Assembly (NCBI RefSeq): GCF_006874475.1
Contig: NZ_VIRM01000007.1
Coordinates: 124,001-188,000 of the forward strand
Origin: Microbispora hainanensis
GTDB taxonomy: Bacteria > Actinomycetota > Actinomycetes > Streptosporangiales > Streptosporangiaceae
Reading direction: 5' to 3'
DNA: 64,000 bases
Shown: one piece after another, positions 56,586 to 64,000 of the stretch
Layout of the letters: each line of letters opens with the position of its first letter
How positions within the stretch are numbered: the first letter of the stretch is position 1
Program-made: the position numbers and the translations under genes
The notes under the pieces: model-generated
Databases searched by the model: none
Told to the model about the DNA's origin: nothing
The model's input: only the letters and a program-made list of their open reading frames with translations

Positions 56586-57514
56586 CAGGAACCCGGCACC
56601 GAGCCGATCTCGGGCGGCGTGGGGGCCTCACCCTGCACGACCGTGCCGAGGGAGTTCTTCCAGATGTCCTGCCAGACGCCGTTGGCCTGGATCTTCTTCA
56701 GCCAGTCGTTGACGAACGACTTGAACTGGTCGTCGCCGTGCTTGAGCCCGATGCCGTACGGGTCCTCGGTGAACGGCTTGGTCACGATCTCCAGCTCGGG
56801 GTCCTTCTTGGCGTCGGCGACCAGCAGCGTCTCGTCCTGCACGTAGGCCACGCCGCGGTCCTGCTTGAGCGCCTGGACGCACTCGGGGTCGCCGCCGAAG
56901 GTGATGATCTTCGCCTGCGGCGCGAGCTTCTTGATCTCCGGGATCGCGGGGGTGTTGGCCCCGGCGATGACGGTCTTGCCGTTCAGGTCCTGCGGCGAGG
57001 AGATCCCCGTCGTGCCCTTCTTGACCGCGATGGACAGGCCCGAGGAGTAGTAGGGCCCGGCGAAGGCGACCTGCTCGGCCCGCTCCGGCGTGATCGTGTA
57101 GGTCTGGAAGACGACGTCGACGGTGCCGTTGCTGAGCAGCGCCTCGCGGGTCTCGGACGCCGAGTTGACGATCTTCACCTTGGGCTGCCCGATGATGTAC
57201 TTGGCCAGCGCCTTGCCGAGGTCGGCGTCGAAGCCCTCCACCTCGCCGGTGGCCGGGTTCTGCTGGGACAGCAGCGGCGCGTCGAGAGAGCCGCCGACGA
57301 TGAGCTCGCCGCGCTGCTTGATCTTCTCCATCGTCGAGCCGGGCAGGATGTCCGCGGCGGCGGCCACCGGAGCCTTGGCGAGCACACCGCTCCCGCCGCC
57401 CTCGCTCGGGGCCGCGCCCGGCACGGCGGAGCTCGCCGAGTCCGTCCCGGCACAGGCCGTCAGGCCGGCCATCGCCACGGCGGCGACAGCGGCCACCCGC
57501 TTAATGGACACCAT
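56585..57514 (-). CDS. Polar amino-acid-binding lipoprotein
   Basis: The 309-residue protein has a lipoprotein signal (GLTAC, C21), a spacer, and a family-3 binding domain (GELIVGGSLDAPLLSQ, GEVEGFDADLGKALAKYI, DVVFQTYTITPERAEQVAFA, then PYYSSGLSIAVKKG). Ligand class (polar or acidic amino acid) is inferred; the downstream asparaginase suggests asparagine. The gene is 22 bases after the ATPase gene. Confidence 0.93.
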   Translation of the reverse strand: MVSIKRVAAVAAVAMAGLTACAGTDSASSAVPGAAPSEGGGSGVLAKAPVAAAADILPGSTMEKIKQRGELIVGGSLDAPLLSQQNPATGEVEGFDADLGKALAKYIIGQPKVKIVNSASETREALLSNGTVDVVFQTYTITPERAEQVAFAGPYYSSGLSIAVKKGTTGISSPQDLNGKTVIAGANTPAIPEIKKLAPQAKIITFGGDPECVQALKQDRGVAYVQDETLLVADAKKDPELEIVTKPFTEDPYGIGLKHGDDQFKSFVNDWLKKIQANGVWQDIWKNSLGTVVQGEAPTPPEIGSVPGS

Positions 57515-57536
57515 CGGGGTCCACCATCCTTTGCGA

Positions 57537-58265
57537 TCAGTGCGTGAGTACCTTGGCCAGGAAGTCCCTGGCCCGATCGGTCCGAGGGGAGTCGAAGAAG
57601 GCGTTTGGCTCCCCCGTCTCGACGATCCGGCCGCCGTCCATGAACACCACGCGGTCGGCCGCGCGGCGCGCGAAGCCCATCTCGTGGGTGACGACGACCA
57701 TGGTCATGCCGTCGGCGGCCAGGCCCGTCATCACGTCGAGGACCTCGCCGACCATCTCCGGGTCGAGCGCCGAGGTGGGCTCGTCGAAGAGCATGACCTT
57801 CGGCCGCATGGCCAGCGCGCGGGCGATGGCCGCGCGCTGCTGCTGGCCGCCCGACAGCCGGGCGGGCTGCTTGCCCGCCTGCTCGGCGATGCCCACCCTG
57901 GCCAGCAGCTCGTGGGCGGTCCGCTCGGCCTCGGCGCGGCTCACGCCGCGCACCTTCATCGGCGCGAGCATCACGTTCTCCAGCACGGTCTTGTGCTGGA
58001 AGAGGTTGAAGTTCTGGAACACCATCCCCACGTCGGCCCGCAGCCGGGCCAGCGCGCGGCCCTCCGCGGGCACGGGGACACCGTCCACGAGGACCTCCCC
58101 CGAGTCGGCCGCCTCCAGCCGGTTGAGGCACCGGCACAGCGTCGACTTGCCGGACCCGGAGGGACCGATCACCACCACGACCTCGCCGCGCGCCACGTCG
58201 AGATCGACGTCGTGCAGCACGTGGTGGTCACCGAACCACTTGTTGAGGCCTCGTACCCGAATCAT
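57537..58265 (-). CDS. Polar amino-acid ABC ATPase (GlnQ-like)
   Basis: The 242-residue ATPase has Walker [10 protein letters not shown] (near 35), the Q-loop FQNFNLFQH, signature LSGGQQQRA, Walker [13 protein letters not shown] and an H-loop in [10 protein letters not shown] chose the ATG at 58263-58265 because AAGGAAG lies six bases upstream; an ATG two codons earlier is too close to that site. It is the first gene of the unit: ATPase, binding protein, two permeases, asparaginase, cutC, perhaps hydrolase. Confidence 0.94.
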   Translation of the reverse strand: MIRVRGLNKWFGDHHVLHDVDLDVARGEVVVVIGPSGSGKSTLCRCLNRLEAADSGEVLVDGVPVPAEGRALARLRADVGMVFQNFNLFQHKTVLENVMLAPMKVRGVSRAEAERTAHELLARVGIAEQAGKQPARLSGGQQQRAAIARALAMRPKVMLFDEPTSALDPEMVGEVLDVMTGLAADGMTMVVVTHEMGFARRAADRVVFMDGGRIVETGEPNAFFDSPRTDRARDFLAKVLTH

Positions 58266-58275
58266 CGCCATCTTC

Positions 58276-58289
58276 CTTCGAAATCGAAG
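58276..58289. promoter_or_regulatory. Perfect palindrome over the ribosome site of the amino-acid ABC operon
   Basis: CTTCGA (58276-58281) and TCGAAG (58284-58289) flank two bases. It covers part of the ribosome site of the ATPase gene and faces the divergent ROK promoter, so it may act as a repressor site or RNA hairpin. Confidence 0.5.
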
Positions 58290-58370
58290 TTATGGCGGAC
58301 CGTAATGGATGATTCTGGTGCAAGTCAACGCGTTGGCGGACAAAGTCACACCGTGGTATCTCTTACCTCC

Positions 58371-59513
58371 ATGCCAGGTAAAGAGAGGTTGCCGGTGCGG
58401 GGGGCGCAGGGCGACCTCCTGCGCCTCGTCGCCGCCGGCCACGCCGAGTCGCGGGCGGAACTCGCCCGCCTGTCCGGCCTGGCGGCCTCCAGCGTCTCGC
58501 TGCGCGTCGAAGAGCTGATCGGCAGCGGGCTGCTGGTGGAGGAGGGCGCGGGCACCTCCCGCGGCGGCCGGCGGCCACGCCGGCTGCGGCTCAGCCCCAG
58601 CGCGGGACTGCTCGCGGTCGCCGATCTGGGCGCCCACCACGCGCGCCTCGGCCTCCTCGACCTCAGCGGCACCCCGCTGGTGGTCGAGGAGCGCCCCTGC
58701 GAGATCGCGGACGGCCCCGAGGCGACCATCGACTGGATGGCCGCCGCGTTCGAGGACCTGCTGGCCGCGCACGGCCCGCCCGGGGTCCCGCTGCGCGGGG
58801 TCGGCACGGGCATCCCCGGTCCCGTGGACCCGGCGACCGGCCGGGTCGTCGCGCCCTCGCGCATGCCCGGCTGGAACAACTTCCCCGTCGCGGAGCGCCT
58901 CGGCGCGCACTTCGACCTGCCGGTGCTCGTGGAGAACGACGCCAACCTCATGGCGGCCGGCGAGGCCAGGGCGTGGCCGAAGTGCGAGACGCTGATGGTG
59001 CTCAAGACCGGCAGCGGCATCGGCTGCGGCGTGATCGTGAACGGCGCGCTCCACCGGGGGCGGGGCGCGGCCGGCGATATCAGCCACGTGCGGGTCAGGA
59101 GCGACTCCTCTGTCACCTGCTCCTGCGGGCACGACGACTGCCTTGAGGCCTACGCCAGCGGCGCGGCGCTCATGAGCGTGCTCAACGAGCAGGGCATCGA
59201 GGTGCGGCGGCCGGCCGACGTCGTCGCGCTGGTCGAGGACGGGGTGCCCGAGGCCACCGCCCTCGTCCGCAACGCCGGCCGGCTCATCGGCGAGGTGCTC
59301 ACCGTGCTGGTCAACTTCATCAACCCCGACGCGATCGTCGTCGGCGGCAGCCTGTCGCCGGCCGAGCCGCTGATCGCGTCGATCCGCGCGGCCGTCTACG
59401 AACGGTGCCTGCCGCTGGCCACCCGCGACCTGGAGATCTCCACCACGCGGTCGGGGCCCGACGCCGCCCTGCTCGGCGCCGGATCCCTGCTGCTCGACGC
59501 CGTGCTCGCCTGA
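58371..59513 (+). CDS. ROK-family transcriptional regulator, divergent to amino-acid ABC operon
   Basis: The 380-residue protein has a winged helix (AQGDLLRLVAAGHAESRAEL, RLSGLAASSVSLRVEELI near 20-48) and a ROK domain (LLAVADLGAHHARLGLLDLSG, GVGTGIPGPVDP, VENDANLMAAGEA) with the zinc set H-x10-C-x-C-x4-C (HVRVRSDSSVTCSCGHDDC). I keep the ATG at 58371: a promoter-like TTGGCG-N18-TATCTC ends about 9 bases before it, suggesting a leaderless message. A GTG at 58395 with AGAGAGG upstream is the alternative. ROK proteins usually sense sugars, so control of an amino-acid importer would be unusual. Confidence 0.9.
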   Translation: MPGKERLPVRGAQGDLLRLVAAGHAESRAELARLSGLAASSVSLRVEELIGSGLLVEEGAGTSRGGRRPRRLRLSPSAGLLAVADLGAHHARLGLLDLSGTPLVVEERPCEIADGPEATIDWMAAAFEDLLAAHGPPGVPLRGVGTGIPGPVDPATGRVVAPSRMPGWNNFPVAERLGAHFDLPVLVENDANLMAAGEARAWPKCETLMVLKTGSGIGCGVIVNGALHRGRGAAGDISHVRVRSDSSVTCSCGHDDCLEAYASGAALMSVLNEQGIEVRRPADVVALVEDGVPEATALVRNAGRLIGEVLTVLVNFINPDAIVVGGSLSPAEPLIASIRAAVYERCLPLATRDLEISTTRSGPDAALLGAGSLLLDAVLA

Positions 59514-59540
59514 CCACCGACCCCGAACGGACGACCGTAC

Positions 59541-60218
59541 GTGACCCGATACTGCCTCTTCGACCTCGACGGCACCCTGACCGACCCCGAGACCGGCATC
59601 GTCGCCTCGCTGCGGCACGCCCTTTCCGTGGTCGGGGTTCCGGAGGTGGAGCACGAGCGGCTCCGCGCCATGATCGGCCCTCCCCTTCAGGACGGCTTCC
59701 TCCTGCTCGGCGTGCCGCCGGAGCGTGTCGACGACGCGGTGCGCGCCTACCGGGAGCGCTACGCCGACGGGATGTACGAGAACGAGGTCATCGAGGGAAT
59801 CCCCGCCGTGCTGGAGACGCTCGTCGCCGGCGGCTGGACCCTGGCGGTGGCGACGTCGAAGCCGGCCGTCTACGCGGAGAAGATCCTCGTGCACTTCGGG
59901 CTCGACGGCTTCTTCACGTACGTCGCCGGGGCGACGCTCGACGGGTCACGGCGGCACAAGGCCGACGTCATCCGGCACGCGCTCGACGTCCTCGGCGCCC
60001 CGCCCGAGGCCGCCGTCATGATCGGCGACCGCAGGGAGGACGTCGCCGGCGCGGCCGCCTGCCGGGTGCGGAGCGTCGCCGTGACCTGGGGGTTCGGTCA
60101 GGCGGCCGAGTTCGCCGATCCCGGCCTCATCGCCGTGGTGGACACACCCCAACGCCTCCTCGACGTGCTCTCCCAAACGGCGGACACCCCTGGAACGGAG
60201 ACGCCCAGCGGGTCGTAA
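59541..60218 (+). CDS. HAD-family phosphatase, phosphoglycolate-phosphatase-like
   Basis: The 225-residue protein has HAD motif I DLDGTLTD at 8-15, a cap domain, motif II (TLAVATSKP, S/T near 95), K in RRHKADVIRHAL (motif III) and the acidic pair in MIGDRREDV (motif IV). It would remove phosphate from a small molecule in the cytoplasm. It lies 27 bases after the ROK gene and is probably co-transcribed; the substrate is unknown. GTG start. Confidence 0.92.
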   Translation: MTRYCLFDLDGTLTDPETGIVASLRHALSVVGVPEVEHERLRAMIGPPLQDGFLLLGVPPERVDDAVRAYRERYADGMYENEVIEGIPAVLETLVAGGWTLAVATSKPAVYAEKILVHFGLDGFFTYVAGATLDGSRRHKADVIRHALDVLGAPPEAAVMIGDRREDVAGAAACRVRSVAVTWGFGQAAEFADPGLIAVVDTPQRLLDVLSQTADTPGTETPSGS

Positions 60219-60290
60219 TGCACGAATCCGCCGGCCTACGAGGCGATATCGTCTTGACGTGATCGCGATGGATATGACTACATCACTGTC

Positions 60291-62045
60291 GTGATCATCG
60301 CTTTCTCTCGGAAACGTCCTAGTCGTTCCAGCAGATCCGAATCAGGAAGTCGTGAGCGCTCGTCGCCCCGCGAAGAGGGCGGCAGATTCCATAAGTCGTC
60401 AATCACCCGGCTGCTGGCCTGCCTCGCAACCGCTTTGGCGGTGACAGCCGGCCTTTTTGTCGTGCAAGCACCGGCCGCCTCGGCCGCCGACATCACGACC
60501 GACCTGGGCATCACGAGCGGCGGTGACGTGGTCGCGGGCGGAGGAAAGGCCTTCATCGCCGGGGGCGACCGAATTCTTGTCGTCAACGCCAACGGCACGC
60601 CCAACGCCACCATCGCCGGGCTGTCCGGTGCGCTGGGCCTTGCCATCGCGCCGAACGGCACACGGCTGTATGCGGCGCTACGCGATTCGAACGAGGTTGC
60701 CGTGATCGACACCGCGAGCCTCGAAATCATCCGGCTCATCAGCCTGGCCGAATACCCATGCCCGACCAACTTGGCACTGTCGGGCACACGGCTCTTCGTG
60801 GGATATGGGTGCGACCAATGGGATGGCGGTGTCGTCCGCATCGACACGTCGTTCGGACACGGATCACGACCGACCCCGGTGACATCAACCTATGCCAGCC
60901 CCAAGGTCGCCGCCGCCGGAAACACTCTGGTGGTCGGCGATGCGCTCTCCCCGGCCACGCTGAGCGTGTACGACGTGAACGCGTTCCATACCACCCTGCG
61001 CGGCATCATCGACGGCCACGACTACCACGCGGGCTTCCTGGGAGACCTCGCCATCACACCGGACGGTTCGACCATCATCGCGGCATTCCTCAATTCGGCC
61101 GAATACTTCGCCTGGGACACGACCAGTCTGCAAGAGGTCCACGCCTACGGCCCGGATCCGTCCTCCGGCTACTACGCGCCGGTCGTCGCGGTCAGCCCGG
61201 ACGGAACTCGCGTCGCGGGCGGGCGCGGGACCAAGTCAGGTCTGGTCGTGACCGTGTACGACAGCGCGACGACGACCCCGGTCTACACCGGCACGCTCAC
61301 GGACCATGGCGCTTTCATGGACCTGCGGAGTCTCACCTTCTCGAATAACGACCTCTTCGCCCTGTGGAAGGACCTGGCTACTCACCATCTGCACCTGTGG
61401 CGGCTGGAAACCGGCGCGCTCCCGGAGTCCACGCTGACCCTGACGGCTCCGTCCACCGGGACCGGGGCCGACGTCCTCACCCTGACCGGCCGGCTCACGA
61501 TGCCCGACGGGTCGGCTCCGGGTGAGCAGCCAATTGCGGTGACCTGCCACGTGAACGACAGCCCCGGCACCACCTTCGAGGTCACGACGGCGGAGGACGG
61601 CACGTTCACTTTCAAGGACCGGCCGGGAAGCGCGGGGGTGATCAGATATGACGTGATCTGGAACGGCAGTCCGACCGTGCACTGGAGCACCGCCTCGGCG
61701 ACCGTCACCCTGGTCAAGGCGGTGTCGTCGATCACCCTGTCCGCACCGGAGACAGGCACTGTCGGCACACAACTCAAGGTCACCGGTACACTTTTGCTGG
61801 GCGGTCAGCGCGCGGTTTTCGCCGCCCCGCTGAAGATCTCGCGCAAGGTCACCAACAGCAACGGCACTGTGGTCACCGCGCTGCCGTCCGCGAACGGAGC
61901 CTCCAGGGACGGATCATTCCGTTTCACGGACACACCTCCCGAGGCGGGCGAGTACACCTATCTCGTTCAATGGGACGGCAACCAGGCGAGCCTGCCGACC
62001 TCGGCCACCTTCGATGTGACAATCGAAGAGGCGGAACAGGGGTGA
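60291..62045 (+). CDS. Secreted beta-propeller protein with Ig-like C-terminal domains
   Basis: The 584-residue protein has a long basic N-terminus, a signal-type segment (RLLACLATALAVTAGLFVVQ) and cleavage near ASA|AD. The next 350 residues are a YncE-like seven-blade propeller (RILVVNANGTPNATIAGLSG, AIAPNGTRLYAAL, VAVIDTASLEIIRLISL, AITPDGSTIIAAF). Two Ig-like (big_3/FN3-type) domains follow (TLTAPSTGTGADVLTLTGRL; ITLSAPETGTVGTQLKVTGT). Such actinomycete surface proteins are of unknown role, perhaps adhesion. A GTG start is used and no clear ribosome site is seen; a start nearer residue 30 would still keep the signal. Confidence 0.85.
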   Translation: MIIAFSRKRPSRSSRSESGSRERSSPREEGGRFHKSSITRLLACLATALAVTAGLFVVQAPAASAADITTDLGITSGGDVVAGGGKAFIAGGDRILVVNANGTPNATIAGLSGALGLAIAPNGTRLYAALRDSNEVAVIDTASLEIIRLISLAEYPCPTNLALSGTRLFVGYGCDQWDGGVVRIDTSFGHGSRPTPVTSTYASPKVAAAGNTLVVGDALSPATLSVYDVNAFHTTLRGIIDGHDYHAGFLGDLAITPDGSTIIAAFLNSAEYFAWDTTSLQEVHAYGPDPSSGYYAPVVAVSPDGTRVAGGRGTKSGLVVTVYDSATTTPVYTGTLTDHGAFMDLRSLTFSNNDLFALWKDLATHHLHLWRLETGALPESTLTLTAPSTGTGADVLTLTGRLTMPDGSAPGEQPIAVTCHVNDSPGTTFEVTTAEDGTFTFKDRPGSAGVIRYDVIWNGSPTVHWSTASATVTLVKAVSSITLSAPETGTVGTQLKVTGTLLLGGQRAVFAAPLKISRKVTNSNGTVVTALPSANGASRDGSFRFTDTPPEAGEYTYLVQWDGNQASLPTSATFDVTIEEAEQG

Positions 62046-62073
62046 CGTGCTCTGAACTGCCCTAACGGTGCGC

Positions 62074-62142
62074 GGCGGCCTCGGCCGGCCCGAAGACAGG
62101 CCGATGCCGCCGCCTCACATTTCCAGTGCCCCCTCAGGGGGC
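62074..62142. terminator. Two hairpins between converging genes
   Basis: GGCGGCCTCGGCC (62074-62086) pairs with GGCCGATGCCGCC (62099-62111) with one mismatch, and GCCCCC-TCA-GGGGGC (62128-62142) follows at once. They separate the propeller gene from the converging FtsX gene (ending at 62144) and serve both. Confidence 0.75.
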
Positions 62143-62143
62143 G

Positions 62144-64000
62144 TCAGGACGTGGCGATCGCGGTGAGCACATCCAGCCTGGCGGCGCGGCGGGCCGGCAA
62201 CAGCCCGGCCAGCAGGCCGGCGAGGGCGGCCACGGCGACGACGAGCAGGAGCGGACCGACCGGCACTGTGAGCGTGGTCTCGGTGGTGCGGCCCAGGGCG
62301 GTGACCGTGCCCGCGGCGAACGCGACGCCCAGGCCGACCCCGGCCACGATCGCCAGGGCCGCGACGAGGGCCGCCTCACCGCGGATCATCCGGCGCATCT
62401 GGGCACCGGTCATGCCGACCGCCCGCAGCAGCCCGAGCTCCCTGGTCCGCTCGATGATCGACAGGGCCAGGGTGTTGGTGATGCCCATCAGCGCGATGAG
62501 GACGGTGAGCATCAGCAGCACGCTCACCAGGCCCAGGACCTGGTCGATCGTCGCGTTCCGCCCGGCGACGGCCGCGGCCTGGTCGCGCACCTGCGCGGTC
62601 GGGGCGTCGGCCAGGGCCCGTTCGATGGCCTTCTTGGCGTCCGCACCGCTCACTCCGCCGGCCACCTTGACGAAGACGCTCGCGTCGACGTCCTCGCGGT
62701 AGTTCCGTTCGTAGGTGTCCAGCGAGATGACGTAGCCGGTCGACAGCGCCTGCGCGTCGCGGTCGCGCAGCAGGCCGACCACCGGGAGACGCTGGACGCC
62801 GGTGCGGGAGAACGTCATCGCCAGGGTGTCGCCGACCTTGAGGTTCCGCTCCTTGGCGACGTTCGCCGCCAGGACGACGCCGCCGCCCGCGACCGCGTCC
62901 AGGCGTCCGGCGACCATGTGGAGCGAGGTGACCCGGGGCAGCGTGACCGGGTCGACCGCGGTGAGCGCCTCGACCGACTGCCCGTCCTTCCAGTGGCCGT
63001 AGCGCAGCCGGGAGGCCACGGCGACCTGCGGCAGCTCGCTCACGTGGTGATAGACGTGCACGGGCAGCCCACCGAGCATCTCGTTGCGTGCGCTCTCCAC
63101 CACATAGTCGGCGGTGATCGTCTCGGTGTACGACCGCGCCGTCGACTCCTTGATCGAGGTCCCCAGCACGGTCGTGAAGCTGACGAGCGCCAGGCCGAAG
63201 GCCAGGGCCAGGGCGGTCGCGGAGGTCCGCCGGGGCGACCGCGCGGCCGACTCGCGCGCCAGCCGTCCGGGGACCCCGGCCACGCCGAGCGGCCTGCCGA
63301 GCAGCCGGACCAGGCCCGGGGTGACCGCGGGTCCGAGCAGGGCCAGCCCCACGACGGTGCTCACCGCCGCCTCGCCGAGCACGACGACCGACCCCGGCCC
63401 GGCCAAGACGATCGACAGCCCGGCCGCACCGAGCGCGGTGAGAACCGCGCCGGCGACCGTACGGCCCCAGCCTGCCCGCCCGGAGAGATGGTCGGCCGAC
63501 GAGCGCCGCATCGCCTCGACCGGCGCCACCGCGGCCGCGCGGCGAGCCGGCCCGAACGCCGACAGGACCGTGACACCGACACCGACCACGAACGCGGCGA
63601 CGAAGGTCCGGGACGTGACGACGAGCCCGCCGTCGGGCAGCGTCATTCCGAAGACGCCGGCGAGGTCGCGCAGCCCCGCCGCGCAGGCGACGCCGAGACC
63701 CGTGCCCGCCGCGGAGGCCGCCAGCCCCACCAGCAGTGCCTCGCCGAGCACCGAGCGCGTGACCTGACCGCCGGTGGCTCCGGCCGCGCGCAGCACGGCC
63801 AGCTCACGTGTGCGCTGGGTGACGACGATCGAGAAGGTGTTGGCGATGAGGAACGCGCCGACGAGCAGGGCCGCCGCCGCCAGAGCCAGCAGCATCACCT
63901 GCAGGGAGGAGATCTGCGTCTTGGCCGCCGCCGCGCTGGCTGCAGCGACGTCCCGGCTGGAGGAGACCTCGTATCCGGAGCCGAGCGCGGCCGACACCGC
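62144..64000 (-). CDS. FtsX-family (MacB/LolC-like) ABC permease, N-terminus beyond window end
   Basis: At least 617 residues are visible; the start is off the window. Two FtsX domains are present, each with membrane segments in the usual 1+3 pattern: VMLLALAAAALLVGAFLIAN with FSIVVTQRTRELAVLRAAGA, and VLGLVSVLLMLTVLIALMGI with LSIIERTRELGLLRAVGMTG near the end. A large outer MacB-PCD-like domain lies between. Such permeases pair with a LolD-type ATPase, expected upstream outside the window, and act as mechanotransmission or lipoprotein/antibiotic exporters. Confidence 0.93.
   Translation of the reverse strand, partial: AVSAALGSGYEVSSSRDVAAASAAAAKTQISSLQVMLLALAAAALLVGAFLIANTFSIVVTQRTRELAVLRAAGATGGQVTRSVLGEALLVGLAASAAGTGLGVACAAGLRDLAGVFGMTLPDGGLVVTSRTFVAAFVVGVGVTVLSAFGPARRAAAVAPVEAMRRSSADHLSGRAGWGRTVAGAVLTALGAAGLSIVLAGPGSVVVLGEAAVSTVVGLALLGPAVTPGLVRLLGRPLGVAGVPGRLARESAARSPRRTSATALALAFGLALVSFTTVLGTSIKESTARSYTETITADYVVESARNEMLGGLPVHVYHHVSELPQVAVASRLRYGHWKDGQSVEALTAVDPVTLPRVTSLHMVAGRLDAVAGGGVVLAANVAKERNLKVGDTLAMTFSRTGVQRLPVVGLLRDRDAQALSTGYVISLDTYERNYREDVDASVFVKVAGGVSGADAKKAIERALADAPTAQVRDQAAAVAGRNATIDQVLGLVSVLLMLTVLIALMGITNTLALSIIERTRELGLLRAVGMTGAQMRRMIRGEAALVAALAIVAGVGLGVAFAAGTVTALGRTTETTLTVPVGPLLLVVAVAALAGLLAGLLPARRAARLDVLTAIATS

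Overview
The window is very GC-rich DNA (about 70% G+C by eye) with actinobacterial features: GTG starts, 4-bp ATGA/GTGA stop/start overlaps, ECF, TetR, ROK and HxlR regulators, Tat and lipoprotein signals, and many ABC importers for sugars and peptides. The gene mix (family 43 glycosidase with ricin-type lectin, ThuA/sorbosone-dehydrogenase mosaic, MmpL, DUF1206) fits a soil actinomycete, perhaps Streptosporangiales; that placement is inference. I recognised no rRNA, tRNA, CRISPR array, prophage or insertion sequence.

Layout. 1-5.8 kb: regulator/oxidoreductase pairs: a cut TetR gene with operator repeats, an orphan acidic protein, remains of a HigBA-like toxin-antitoxin pair, a short-chain dehydrogenase (SDR) facing an ECF41 sigma factor (SigJ type) with a matching ECF41 promoter, and a second SDR facing a TetR gene with two palindromic operators. 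5.8-18.5 kb: a locus for muropeptide uptake and salvage: sugar kinase, NagZ, a five-gene family-5 ABC importer, a double GNAT acetyltransferase, NamZ (opposite strand), MurQ and an AmiE-like hydrolase. None of the hydrolases has a signal peptide, so breakdown is predicted inside the cell after import. Two similar operators with the same 16-base spacer lie before the kinase and before the binding protein. 18.4-20.8 kb: a small conserved protein and a third SDR facing an AraC regulator. 20.9-27.2 kb: a copper-handling cluster: PCu(A)C chaperone, Dyp peroxidase, YcnI, fused CopD-CtaG, and two related membrane proteins of unknown function that share a Met-x3-His motif. 27.2-36.2 kb: DEAD-box helicase, von Willebrand A lipoprotein, MFS transporter, acyltransferase, HxlR regulator and an operon with a metallo-beta-lactamase-fold enzyme.

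36.4-49.8 kb: carbohydrate region: secreted family 43 glycosidase with lectin domain, a ribose-type sugar ABC operon with a ketose 3-epimerase, a ROK regulator, a small secreted protein and a 1344-residue secreted mosaic oxidoreductase. The promoter regions of the ABC operon and the mosaic gene share a short motif. 49.9-52.6 kb: an I78-like lipoprotein and an MmpL transporter. 52.6-60.2 kb: a polar-amino-acid ABC operon with asparaginase II, CutC and an esterase-like hydrolase, facing a second ROK regulator followed by a HAD phosphatase. 60.3-64 kb: a secreted beta-propeller protein and an FtsX-type permease cut by the window end.

The strongest candidate for a distinct system is the 5.8-18.5 kb locus. 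It has the enzymes of the Bacillus murQ-amiE-nagZ-namZ recycling cluster, but with apparently cytosolic enzymes, an oligosaccharide/peptide ABC importer in place of a PTS, and a kinase. Short in-frame tandem repeats occur in three of its genes.
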